A DNA stretch of 64,000 nt from Psychrobacter sp. PG1 (GTDB taxonomy: Bacteria; Pseudomonadota; Gammaproteobacteria; Pseudomonadales; Moraxellaceae), in assembly GCF_014897815.1 (NCBI RefSeq), contig NZ_JABUZG010000053.1, positions 81,038 to 145,037 on the forward strand, in the 5' to 3' direction. The position numbers and the translations under genes are program-made. Of the stretch, positions 41,413 through 50,976 are shown piece after piece. A model generated the notes under the pieces. The model worked only from the letters and a program-made list of their open reading frames with translations, was not told the origin of the DNA and did no database searches. Each line of letters starts with the position of its first letter. Position 1 is the first letter of the stretch.

Positions 41413-43157
41413 TTATTTTAGCACTTTGTTGATATTTTCAATGAGCTTAGTCCAATTGCTTATCTCATCTTCTGTAAGGCTTGAAGCGTCATTACTCTTA
41501 CACCATTTAATAAAATGTTTGGCTAAGTCATATTTTGAAAAGTTGGGAACTTGTGATTGAAATATACTCACAATACCTCTTGTGGACTGCGAATCTGCTA
41601 TCGACTTACAGTCGATTGAATATTCTGTTTCTACGATTCTAACAAGTGTATCTCTCAATAAGTCTTCTATCTCTGGAGAAGTAACGTTTTGACAGTAGTC
41701 TTTAGTTCGAAGGATGTTTTTATTACCTAGAGTATATACCAAGCTATCTTGAGTAGCTGCCTGATTTCCAGCACTATCAGAATCAAGTAAAGCTGCAATT
41801 TTCAAATTTTGAGCATGTAGTATGGTGGCGTAGTAGACTACTTTGCCAGCTGTATTAGCGAAAACTAGAGAGATTTTATCGTTCAAGTCAGCTATTTTTT
41901 TTGCGCGTAAAAGTGCTGACGCTGCCTCTATATACCAGTAATCTGTTAGCCCCTCTAAAATTAGATTCTTCTTTTGCGTAAATAAGCTTTGAGCCAAATC
42001 GTATCCTAATGCTTCTTGGAGAGGGAGAAGAGCCGCTGGATCGCTTGAATTAATTGTATTATGTACTTTAGTACCATCACTACGATCTTTCATTTCCACA
42101 ACTTTGACAATATTTAGTTCATCAGGCCCTACTAGAAATGGAGAGTGAGTGGTATAGATAGTTTGGTTTTGTTCCGCTAATCTTGATATTGTTGTTCTAA
42201 AATCTCGTTGCTTCAAAGCATGAAGGCTCATGCCTGGTTCATCTAGAAGAAGAATAGCATTTTTATGTTTATCCGCAGCTTCTGCAAAGAAAATTATAAA
42301 AAACGACACAAGCCATTGAAAACCCTCTGATCGTTGATCTAACTCAATATCGACACCCATATCGTCTTCTACAACAACTTTCAAGTACTGACCATCAGCT
42401 GTTACTCTTAGTTTATCGGCTTCTGGTCTGTTAGGGTTTGGCATCCATATTTTTCGAATTTCTCTCGTGAGATGAATGCTTGCCGCATTTAACAAATAAC
42501 TCCTCCTATCTAGTTTGTCTTGGTAGTCCTTCAATGCTTTTGGATTATTAGCATTTGGGACTGGAGTATTACCAAAGTCAGATAGTTCTTTTACATCGAA
42601 TCCTAGAAACTTTAAAAGACATAAGTTCCCATAATCATAATATTCATCATCTAACAAACCACTCTCTGACCTTTTGTATAAATGATCTAGGTTAATTAAT
42701 GGTTTTACTTTTGAGTAATTATTGAAAAGAATAAAAACTGGCATTCTTGCATCCAGAGTGTCAAGGACTAGATCGGACGATTCACCAATCTTTGCTTTGG
42801 CTCTTAATTCTTCATGTCTCTTTTCTTCTTTAGTATTGTCTTCTTCAATAAGAGCATAATAATTATCTAAAAAGCTAACCAAAGAACGGGATCTATCTCC
42901 TGATATCTCAGTAGAGTCTACCCATTCATTAACGATTGCATTTAAAATATTACTTGGCTTCTTCATTTGTTCATCTGGGTCTTCAACAAAATATTGCTTA
43001 TCCAGATGTGATGCTAACCTTAATAAACCGCCTCTGATGTCTGAAAAATATATGGCTGACGGCCCATTTTCTATAGAGTGATAACTTTGATTATCAATAG
43101 CTCTTTCTACTTTATATATACAATCATGGAATGGCTTTGGAATAAGAGCTTTATCAG
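41413..43157 (-). pseudogene. OLD-family ATP-dependent nuclease (AAA ATPase-Toprim), 5' end removed by an IS3-family element
   Basis: The conventional frame begins at ATG 42966 (517 residues), but it stays open upstream for 63 more codons right to the IS edge at 43157, so the real gene started beyond it. Visible parts: SEGFQWLVSFFIIFF (ABC signature-like), AILLLDEPGMSLH (Walker B), TIYTTHSPFLV (switch His), then a Toprim domain with LILEGLTDYWYIEA (Glu) and LLDSDSAG (Asp-x-Asp). The Walker A motif is missing, and no N-terminal part is found across the IS. OLD/GajA-like proteins defend against phages; this copy cannot bind ATP normally. No helicase partner is seen. Confidence 0.8.
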
Positions 43158-43196
43158 TGAACCGCCCCGACTATATCGGAGGCTGATCTACTTGAG

Positions 43197-44099
43197 TCAG
43201 GCAGCGATGCCTGACAGGGTTAAATTATCATAATACCGCTTTTCAAACTCAAAGGGTGACACATATCCAATCGTGCTATGTAGACGCTTCTTGTTGAACC
43301 AATCCACCCATTCAAGGGTTGCAAGTTCAACATCGTTCACACCAGTCCAGTTCTGCTTTAAATAATGAATCACCTCAGACTTGTAAAGCCCATTGACCGT
43401 TTCAGCCAATGCATTGTCGTATGAATCGCCTGTTGTACCAACAGAAGCAATCACGCCAGAGTCCGTCATCTTATCGGTATAGCGAATGGATAAATACTGA
43501 ACCCCTCGATCACTGTGATGAATCACATCTTTGGGATAGTTTCTATCTGCTATTGCTTGATTTAACGCCGCCATCACCATATCTGTGTTCATACGATTAG
43601 ATACTTTCCAGCCCACAATAGCGCGAGCAAATACATCGATGATAAAAGCGGTATAAACCCAGCCGCTCAATGTCTTGATATAAGTAAAATCTGCAACCCA
43701 CAGCTGATTAGGACGATGGGCATTAAAGTTACGATTGACCAAGTCGTCAGCACGCTTTTGGTCGTCACGGCTGTTGGTGGTAATCTTACCCTTACCGCGC
43801 CAGACACCTTGTAAGCCGTGCTGACTCATTAAACGCTCGACGGTGCAGCGTGCGATATAAATGCCATCTGCCTTCATCTGCCGCCAGACTTTGCGAGCAT
43901 CATAGCGGCATTTGCTGTCCTGCCAGATGCGTTTAATCTCGCTGAGATAGTAGTCGTCATGCTGACTGCGCAGTGAACGCCTTTCAGGGCAGCACTCTAG
44001 GTCTTTAGTACGGTGATAGGTTGACGGGGCAATCGGTAGTACTCTACAAATCAGCTCGACCCCATAACTACCTCTATAGTCATCAATAAACTGAACCAT
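43197..44099 (-). CDS. IS3-family transposase OrfB
   Basis: 300 residues: HTH_21-like N-terminus (DYRGSYGVELICRVLPIAPSTYHR) and an rve DDE integrase core with ADFTYIKTLSGWVYTAF (Asp), HHSDRGVQYLS (Asp) and NALAETVNGLYKSE (Glu). Its ATG shares the last base of the OrfA stop codon (TAATG). It lies in the -1 frame of OrfA, and that frame is open back to a slippery sequence, so an OrfAB fusion is probably made as well. Confidence 0.95.
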   Translation of the reverse strand: MVQFIDDYRGSYGVELICRVLPIAPSTYHRTKDLECCPERRSLRSQHDDYYLSEIKRIWQDSKCRYDARKVWRQMKADGIYIARCTVERLMSQHGLQGVWRGKGKITTNSRDDQKRADDLVNRNFNAHRPNQLWVADFTYIKTLSGWVYTAFIIDVFARAIVGWKVSNRMNTDMVMAALNQAIADRNYPKDVIHHSDRGVQYLSIRYTDKMTDSGVIASVGTTGDSYDNALAETVNGLYKSEVIHYLKQNWTGVNDVELATLEWVDWFNKKRLHSTIGYVSPFEFEKRYYDNLTLSGIAA

Positions 44100-44416
44100 T
44101 ATCTGGGTGGACGGCCCTTCTCCGCCTGGGCGAAAAAAGCAGCAGCCTTACGTATAATCTCATTGGCTTGCTTGAGCTCTTTGTTCTCGCGTTCAAGCGC
44201 TTTGATACGCTCTTTATCACTTTGCGCTTGCACCGATGCAGGAATAGTTTGATCGATGTGCTTTTTATGCCAGGATCGCAGTGTCTCAGGCGTACAGCCA
44301 ATCTTTGACGCTATGGCTTGAATGGCTGACCATGTAGAAGGATAGTCGCTCGACGCTTCAATCAGCATGCGGACGGCGCGTTCTTTAATCTCAGGAGTGT
44401 AGGTTTGTCTTTTCAT
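44099..44416 (-). CDS. IS3-family transposase OrfA
   Basis: 105 residues: HTH_Tnp_1 domain (TYTPEIKERAVRML...IGCTPETLRSWHKKH) followed by a leucine-zipper-like coiled coil (RIKALERENKELKQANEIIRKAAAFF). T-TTT-TTC near the 3' end is a -1 frameshift heptamer in the right phase. Confidence 0.95.
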   Translation of the reverse strand: MKRQTYTPEIKERAVRMLIEASSDYPSTWSAIQAIASKIGCTPETLRSWHKKHIDQTIPASVQAQSDKERIKALERENKELKQANEIIRKAAAFFAQAEKGRPPR

Positions 44417-44466
44417 TGTCGTATTCTCTCAGAATGTTGAGTCTCCGACAATCCCGGGGCGGTTCA

Positions 44467-44565
44467 ATCCGTAACTGGACGTCTGCTCTGAATCGTTTTA
44501 TGATTATGTTTGATGACCGTATCAGTAAGCATTTAATCTAAATGGCAGTTACACAGAATCTGGGA
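44467..44565 (+). pseudogene. 3' scar of an IS256-family transposase
   Basis: Right after the IS3 element the plus-strand frame RNWTSALNRFMIMFDDRISK ends with a stop at 44541, which is the C-terminal end typical of IS256-family (mutator) transposases. It is followed by GGCAGTTACACAGAATCTGG, the matching terminal inverted repeat. The 5' part is absent. A second, more decayed copy is at 57010-57100. Confidence 0.75.
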
Positions 44566-44591
44566 TGGTCTCTGCCTCATAGAAATGAAAT

Positions 44592-44623
44592 AAAAATAGC
44601 GCCTGCAATGGGCGCTATTTTTA
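44592..44623. terminator. Hairpin terminator
   Basis: AAAAATAGCGCC-TGCAAT-GGGCGCTATTTTT, strong stem with A/T flanks. It stands between the IS256 scar and the recombinase operon. The 220 bp from here to the next stop codon hold nothing else I can identify, though one end of the mobile element may be there. Confidence 0.65.
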
Positions 44624-44845
44624 TGAGTCTAGTAAGGGCTCATCAATCATATTTATAAATATTCACAGTTAGACATCAGGATCACTACCGCTTCATTGAT
44701 TACTTTTCTTTTTATGCTCTATAAACATATATCACCATAAGGGCTCAACGATTAGTCCTGTATATAGTTTTAAGCAGATAACGACCACACTATTCTGATA
44801 GCGTACCCACCATAACCTCATCCAAAAACACCTGGCAATCTAAAT

Positions 44846-47800
44846 TCACATCATTTTCAAAAACTGATTATCCAAATCCAAGATTAAAGTTAAATGTATA
44901 GCAAACCTCAATAAGGGCGAATACTCGTAATTGGAGACTTCAATGTTACTATTTTTCTTTGAATTCTTTTTGCTGTTCGGGTTATGTATACCTAGACTAA
45001 TAATATTATCTGGTTTATACGTTTCGAATTTTAAGTCAGGATAGCCTGATAGCTCTTTTTTAAATAGTGACATTATCTCTTCATTACCCCTTACAAGCCA
45101 ATACTTGTCTTCTATAAGTTCAGCCCCAAGCTTTATAAAATCTACTGCTGCATTCATATCTTTTATAGAGAAGTTGATACTAGGACGCGAAGTGCTCATT
45201 TTAGAAGCCGCAACCATAATAAACTGATTCCATTGTTCATTTTTTTGGTCTCTAACTGTAGTAGCGTTCGTAAAAAACTGACTTAAGATCTTCTGCTCAC
45301 GACCACTCTTCAGTAATGATGGGGTTAACTTAATAGTATCTGTTTCAGCGAAAAACCGCTTTTGGCCTCTTGTAGATAGAATGCCATGAATTCGCATAGC
45401 GTTATCAAAATACTGCTGTGCATGTAACCTATTAATATCGTATTTTGCAGCTACGTTATCAACATTTTTATCCTCTACCACATCCTCTAAAAATCCAATA
45501 ACCCTTCGTAGACCATACCGCTGTAATAGCATTATTCTACTATCATCTTGTACATTCGCTACTACTGCATTATTACAGTTTTCTTGAATAGCAAACTGTT
45601 TTGGACTTCTATAATCTTTATTCAATACTTGTCGATACAATAGTTTTTGTATCTTTTGCAGATCTATGTTATTGGTATCACCTTTATATCCATTCTCTTT
45701 TAATTGCTTTTTATCTATACCAGTAATATTTTTAAATGTGCTATAAGGCAATCGAATACTCGCTTGACTAAGACTATAAGACGCCATTAGCCATGCGGTA
45801 TGATTGTAATATTCGAAACCTCTATCAGGTGATAAGTGTCCAAAAAGATGAGCGCAGCTATACCACAAATCTGAGCCACAAGTATTTTCACCCAGTAATC
45901 CTTTTTTAATACGTTCAATATCCTCTTCATTGTAGTCAGTCATACTCATGACTAAGTCAGGATGACCTTGCATTACTAATGCTAGATTAGTCATCGCTGT
46001 ATGCCTAAATCCATGAAACGTCATACCTATATGATCAGATCCTCCTATATCTTTATGCAATAGCTTGAGCAGCTTGATTGGAACATGATCAGCAAGAGGT
46101 ATATGTGAGGATGACAGTGTAAAAATAAAACGCTGATCATTCTTCGTCCTGTTAATAGAAATAAACTTAATAAACAAAGCCAATTCAGATGGCTTTAACA
46201 GTGCAAATAGCGGTACCTCTCTGATGCTTTTGTCTGTTTTTATTGAACGATAATGATTTGGACGTATCATAACTGACGGTTTGTCACGCTGCATTCCCTC
46301 GATATCGGCATATTTAAGACCTAAGATCTCTTTTTTACGCATGCCAGTACGATACGCGATAGTGAATAAAATAGTGAGCATATCGGCTTCAACAATATCA
46401 ATACCAATACGTATCTGTTCTATAAGTGCTGAAAATAGTTGTGGAGAAAACCATTCAGAGCGAATTTTACGCTGCGATGACGTAAGAGATACTTTAACCT
46501 TTGGGAATCCATATTCTACTTCAGCAAACTTATGTATTGCTTGTAGACGTTTTGCCGGGTAACTTAAATCTTTGACAGCCATATCATCAAGTATTTCATC
46601 ATATAGCTCTTCAAAGTATTCAGTTGTCCAACTCTCAAGCGGTTGGTCTTTGGTAAACGTTAGCCATTCATAACCTATAGCGGTTATATATTTGCTGATA
46701 GACTCATTATTAATTCCCTTTTTTTCTACAAGAGATAATACCCAACGTATTAATATTTTATAGCTCAAACCTGAAGAATCATGTGATATTTTTAATAGTT
46801 CATCGATTATGTTGCTTTGAGACTTGGACTTATTCTGATGCTCATACTTTTTATGTAGTATATTTTTAAGCTCTTTAATAAGATCAAGCTCATCATCTGC
46901 CTGACGGCGAGAGGGTTTTTTCTCACATTCGCCATTGGAAGCAATGATTTCAAGATCCAGAAACTCTTTGTTCTCATATACTTTTTGAATAGGCTGGTAC
47001 TTCTGATGAAGTAATCGTTCAAACGATTTTTTCGTGAGTCCAACGGTATCCTGCTTGCCTTTCATAACGGTTACCGATGCCTGATCTACATTCACATTAG
47101 GTAGCATCTCCCAAATATAGCTACTATTAGAGAGCATGAATGCCAACGTTGGTGTTTTAATACTCTGCTTAACTAGGAGTGGAGTTAAAGTGGTTTTTAA
47201 TATATTTTCAATGCTCGTTTCAATCAGCGTTTCGTGTATCAGCTCATCAAACACTGATATCATCCTAGCTTTACTATGACAGTCATTTAACCGTATCAAC
47301 CAACACCGTGTGACAGGGTCTAAAACAATCTGCTGATTGCAATACAAGTCATCAGTAATATACTCGTTGCCATATTTTCTGTTCTTATAGTGTCCATGAC
47401 TAATAATATTGAAGTTTATAAAAGGCTGGCGTTTTGTCGGTTCTCTAATAGTATTTATGTAGCTTACAAGAGTCTTTTTATCATTGATTCCTCCATATAT
47501 CATTGCTGAAAATATTAGCCACCCTATAATCTGGGTTTCCGTATAACAATCCGTATCTAACCAATAGCGATCAACAATTGTCAAAATACTACTCACTTTC
47601 TTACCATTTTTAATCCAGTCAGAATCAACACTTAAAGTATTGACCTTAGCTTTAACTGCTTTTGGAGGCATTGGGTATGCAGTCATTTGGGTCTGAAAAT
47701 TGTTATTTTGGTAAGCGATAAATTCATTCAGCAGTGTATAGGCCTGTGTTAAAGGATATCCTTGATAGCAGTAGGTAGGGATACTCGACGTCATCTGACT

Positions 47801-48055
47801 ATAAAACACTTCCAGGTCTGTATTAGTTATTCGCTGGCCTTTAGTTATTGGACACATTTTGGCCTTATCGAACAAAGTATCCCAATTTTCTTGAAACATT
47901 AGTAGAAGGCTACGTTTATTTAACTCTAGAGGTGTTAGCCGACTCTCTGAATCAATTAATTGATAGCCTGTAGATAATTTGATGAAAAATTTATCAGTAA
48001 TTCGTCCGTTTGGATTTATCCAAACGCTAGGTTCTGTGGTTTGAATATCAGACAT
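44846..48055 (-). CDS. Very large tyrosine recombinase, GmtZ-like (VPA1269-type) third gene of a mobile-element trio
   Basis: 1,069 residues, no signal peptide. The C-terminal half is a tyrosine recombinase with a complete set: Arg in TIAYRTGMRKKEILGL (about 572), Lys in RSIKTDKSIREVPL, HGFRHTAMTNL (about 681), His in LFGHLSPDRG and nucleophile Tyr in FEYYNHTAW (about 749). The first 500 residues and the last 300 match no domain I know and may bind DNA or partners. It starts 1 nt after the stop of the preceding recombinase. The trio layout (small protein, recombinase, giant integrase) matches what I know of Gamma-Mobile-Trio systems; that name is an inference. Confidence 0.72.
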   Translation of the reverse strand: MSDIQTTEPSVWINPNGRITDKFFIKLSTGYQLIDSESRLTPLELNKRSLLLMFQENWDTLFDKAKMCPITKGQRITNTDLEVFYSQMTSSIPTYCYQGYPLTQAYTLLNEFIAYQNNNFQTQMTAYPMPPKAVKAKVNTLSVDSDWIKNGKKVSSILTIVDRYWLDTDCYTETQIIGWLIFSAMIYGGINDKKTLVSYINTIREPTKRQPFINFNIISHGHYKNRKYGNEYITDDLYCNQQIVLDPVTRCWLIRLNDCHSKARMISVFDELIHETLIETSIENILKTTLTPLLVKQSIKTPTLAFMLSNSSYIWEMLPNVNVDQASVTVMKGKQDTVGLTKKSFERLLHQKYQPIQKVYENKEFLDLEIIASNGECEKKPSRRQADDELDLIKELKNILHKKYEHQNKSKSQSNIIDELLKISHDSSGLSYKILIRWVLSLVEKKGINNESISKYITAIGYEWLTFTKDQPLESWTTEYFEELYDEILDDMAVKDLSYPAKRLQAIHKFAEVEYGFPKVKVSLTSSQRKIRSEWFSPQLFSALIEQIRIGIDIVEADMLTILFTIAYRTGMRKKEILGLKYADIEGMQRDKPSVMIRPNHYRSIKTDKSIREVPLFALLKPSELALFIKFISINRTKNDQRFIFTLSSSHIPLADHVPIKLLKLLHKDIGGSDHIGMTFHGFRHTAMTNLALVMQGHPDLVMSMTDYNEEDIERIKKGLLGENTCGSDLWYSCAHLFGHLSPDRGFEYYNHTAWLMASYSLSQASIRLPYSTFKNITGIDKKQLKENGYKGDTNNIDLQKIQKLLYRQVLNKDYRSPKQFAIQENCNNAVVANVQDDSRIMLLQRYGLRRVIGFLEDVVEDKNVDNVAAKYDINRLHAQQYFDNAMRIHGILSTRGQKRFFAETDTIKLTPSLLKSGREQKILSQFFTNATTVRDQKNEQWNQFIMVAASKMSTSRPSINFSIKDMNAAVDFIKLGAELIEDKYWLVRGNEEIMSLFKKELSGYPDLKFETYKPDNIISLGIHNPNSKKNSKKNSNIEVSNYEYSPLLRFAIHLTLILDLDNQFLKMM

Positions 48056-48056
48056 G

Positions 48057-50447
48057 TTAATCAGCTCTCAGTTGTTTTAAGCGCTCTTCTACGATAGAGG
48101 CTAATGATTTTATGCCAATAGTTTGTGCAATAATTTCAAGAGTAGGACCTACTTTATGGATCTGCTGCTTAGAGATTGAAGAATACTTGTTCAACGCCTC
48201 TTGATCACGCTTTTCGTGGCCAATAATTGCATTGATCAGCGGTATTGGGGTGCTAAGTCTCTCTAGCTGAGTACGCACAAAATGCCGAACCCAATAGGGA
48301 TCAATATCTAGCTCATGAGGCGTCGCTTTAATAATATCTCCACGTTTAATGGGATTTAACTGGTGCATAGACTCTAAAAGATTAATAACTGTTGATTCAA
48401 TATTATCATCTAGCGTCTCAGTGATAAGATTAGATAACTCTCTATTTTCAATAAAGGTCATCCTGAATGTTCGTAAGAAAATTTTGTAGTCTATTATTAG
48501 TTGTTTGGCACTTGCACATAGAGGTATTAATCGATCTGTCTTACTACTACGATTAGGCTTATCATCTACGATCAACCAGCCCATTTCTTCATCTATTTGA
48601 TTGACTGAACCTGGAATGCCGTTGTTAGCTCGAATACCTGTCGACAAACAAATGGCATACCATGTATAGATACTATATCGATTAAACAGCTCAAATGCTG
48701 TTTCACTGTTAGAAACCCATAACGTTAAATCTAAGACTAGGTTTTTGACATGTTCAATATTTAGCACCTGCATGCTACCTGTAGAGAAATGTGGTACTGG
48801 CTTATCAAAGTAGCCAAGATTGTAAGTTGACCCTGCACTTAATGAGTTCAAACAATCTTTATAAACAGAAACGATGTCATCGTTTGAATGGCTACTGTAA
48901 TAAATTGCAGGTGCGATAGAGGCAGGTGTACGGCAAATTAAATCTGCATAATGCTCATTACCCGATGGTGTGAATCGTCGGATATACATATGTAATATTT
49001 TTGATATGCGAGTATCAGTAAGATAAACAATCTCCAGCTGACTTTTCATGGCTTTAATAAACTCTTTTACCTTCTCCATCGTTAGCTCTGATGCACTAAC
49101 CTCTGCTAACTTGCAGGTCAAACCTATAGGTAGTGGTAGATAAATGAGATCTGACTTATTTTCAAAACAAGAAGTCTTAAGCTCTGCCCTATCACTTACG
49201 CCTAACCTATGCATAATAAATATCTGCTCGTTATCGTACTCAAGCAACGTACTTTTGCTAAAAAAATCAGGAATCAATAATGTTTTGATAGGTAAACCAG
49301 TGATCAGAGAAAAAAGCAGGAGAGCTGCTACCGGTTGTGCGCTGTAGGTTACTAAATGATTAAACACTGCCTGACAGCTCATTTTTGAAAGATAGCGAAC
49401 ATTAGTAGCAAGCTCAAAATCATGCGCTGCCATGTAGGTTTGCTGTACCGATTCATCATAGTTATGAAGTGGTGCGATACGTTTAGAGAGATCAGGCTGT
49501 GAATAGCTGAAAAAATAATCTGAATTATAAGCATCTACCAACTCTTCAACAGAAACACTTTCCTCAGAAAGAGATGGTTTTTCACAAAAAGGTATTAATT
49601 CTATTGGATTATTATCAATAGGATCAGACACGTTGTTAGTATGGAAAAACCCATAAAAATGAGGCTGCGCGTTAACGGGTATAGGTTCAGCTTTAAGATT
49701 TTGCCAAGGCTTGTCTTTTATTTTGTCAGGTTTATCTGACTTAGAGTTGCTATTATCACTCGTCCCTGCTTGCTCTTTGTCTTTTTTTTGCTCTTTGTCT
49801 TTTTTACTACTTCGTTTATGTTTTCTTTCAGGATAGTAGGCCCATTCTATTATTTGATGGATTTGCTCTATCTGACGCGCACGTTTCTTATAGTTGTTAG
49901 TATCGTTTTGTTCCCACCGTGCATTCGCTAGTACTTCAGCACGCTCATTAAGGTCATCTATTAAGGGTTGTAAATATTGCGAGTCAAACTCTAGCCTTGA
50001 GAGTGGTAATATAGTTTGAAAAAATTCATGACTCCAAAACCACTGATAGTCTGCAGTTTGTGTATATCCATATATTTTAAATTTCTTTAATATGCTCTTG
50101 GCTTGTACTGGGTTTAGATGAATGTGTGATAACACACTAAGATAAATGGCGAACCCTAACCACTCTCTAATCAGCGCATAGTTAGTGTTATAGTCAGTTA
50201 AATCTTCAAAATTGTGTTTGATTAGGGCCAATAACCAGTGAATATCTGCTCTCTTATGATTTCTTCTGGGTCTATCGTAATTTGGAAGAGTAGAAACTAA
50301 AGTGTTGAAGTCTAAGCACTGATGAGTGTTCGAATGGTAATGATAAAAGATACATTTAACCACCTTGAACTCATCTATGTTGTCATACGAAATATCGTGT
50401 GGTAGCAACTGCTGTAATGCAAAATCAATTTCAACTTCATCCATCAT
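48057..50447 (-). CDS. Large tyrosine recombinase, GmtY-like second gene of the trio
   Basis: 796 residues. C-terminal recombinase motifs: Arg in ICLSTGIRANNGIPG (about 605), Lys in RSSKTDRLIPL, His-x-x-Arg in WVRHFVRTQL (about 722), His in IIGHEKRDQ and Tyr in LNKYSSI (about 755). The centre has a Lys/Glu/Ser-rich linker (KRSSKKDKEQKKDKEQ, about 217-245). The 5' end overlaps the preceding gene by 11 nt. Its GGAG Shine-Dalgarno sequence lies inside the perfect palindrome ACTCCTTTAAAGGAGT, so its translation may depend on ribosomes finishing the upstream gene. The catalytic set is intact. Confidence 0.72.
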   Translation of the reverse strand: MMDEVEIDFALQQLLPHDISYDNIDEFKVVKCIFYHYHSNTHQCLDFNTLVSTLPNYDRPRRNHKRADIHWLLALIKHNFEDLTDYNTNYALIREWLGFAIYLSVLSHIHLNPVQAKSILKKFKIYGYTQTADYQWFWSHEFFQTILPLSRLEFDSQYLQPLIDDLNERAEVLANARWEQNDTNNYKKRARQIEQIHQIIEWAYYPERKHKRSSKKDKEQKKDKEQAGTSDNSNSKSDKPDKIKDKPWQNLKAEPIPVNAQPHFYGFFHTNNVSDPIDNNPIELIPFCEKPSLSEESVSVEELVDAYNSDYFFSYSQPDLSKRIAPLHNYDESVQQTYMAAHDFELATNVRYLSKMSCQAVFNHLVTYSAQPVAALLLFSLITGLPIKTLLIPDFFSKSTLLEYDNEQIFIMHRLGVSDRAELKTSCFENKSDLIYLPLPIGLTCKLAEVSASELTMEKVKEFIKAMKSQLEIVYLTDTRISKILHMYIRRFTPSGNEHYADLICRTPASIAPAIYYSSHSNDDIVSVYKDCLNSLSAGSTYNLGYFDKPVPHFSTGSMQVLNIEHVKNLVLDLTLWVSNSETAFELFNRYSIYTWYAICLSTGIRANNGIPGSVNQIDEEMGWLIVDDKPNRSSKTDRLIPLCASAKQLIIDYKIFLRTFRMTFIENRELSNLITETLDDNIESTVINLLESMHQLNPIKRGDIIKATPHELDIDPYWVRHFVRTQLERLSTPIPLINAIIGHEKRDQEALNKYSSISKQQIHKVGPTLEIIAQTIGIKSLASIVEERLKQLRAD

Positions 50448-50976
50448 ACGACTCCTTTAAAGGAGTTTTTTTGCGCGAATTGTAGTAACTAGCTTCTGAT
50501 GTCCCAATCAGGTTGATAAATATCTTTGTCGTTAATTTCGCAACGTTAAACAACCTAACACAATCATCCTTAGACAGCTGATTTTTCAATTGCTGATAAC
50601 ACTCAACCAAATTCAATACGACCTTATATCTGGTGATAAAAAATATTATCTCACTGAATGCGTAAGACTTAATTTGAGAGTCAGTTAACTTTTTGCTGAC
50701 GCTAAAATTTAATTCGGATTCATAGATACTGACATCTTGTATATCGGTAGTGAGACAATAATTCAGAATAAAAAAATTGTCGTAGAATAAATACCCTCTA
50801 CTACCTTGCTTTTCTACTTGAAACACTTGCGAACACTGAATTCGAGTCCAAAATTCAATATCGCTCTTTAACATGTACGGCAAAATAAGGTGATTAAATA
50901 TTTTATAGTAGCCAATATTAGCTTTATGAACACTTAGCTCTTTTTGCTTTATATCGTTTAGGTAAGTCTTTTTCAT
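50437..50976 (-). CDS. Small protein, GmtX-like first gene of the trio
   Basis: 179 residues, mixed helical, no signal or membrane segment, and no motif I recognise (MKKTYLNDIKQKELSVHKAN...). It is called only by its position: first in an operon with two large tyrosine recombinases, overlapping the second gene by 11 nt. Weak Shine-Dalgarno sequence. Function unknown. Confidence 0.6.
   Translation of the reverse strand: MKKTYLNDIKQKELSVHKANIGYYKIFNHLILPYMLKSDIEFWTRIQCSQVFQVEKQGSRGYLFYDNFFILNYCLTTDIQDVSIYESELNFSVSKKLTDSQIKSYAFSEIIFFITRYKVVLNLVECYQQLKNQLSKDDCVRLFNVAKLTTKIFINLIGTSEASYYNSRKKTPLKESYDG

Larger units (their letters stand above)
43158..44466 (-). mobile_element. IS3-family insertion sequence, 1,309 bp
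   Basis: Ends begin TGAACCGCCCCG on both sides (TGAACCGCCCCGGGATTGTC at the orfA end and TGAACCGCCCCGACTATATC at the other), giving imperfect terminal inverted repeats. It encodes OrfA and OrfB. The 3 bp outside the ends (CAG and ATC) differ, so there is no target duplication and the flanks have been rearranged. A second copy with the same orfA end starts at 63637. Confidence 0.93.
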
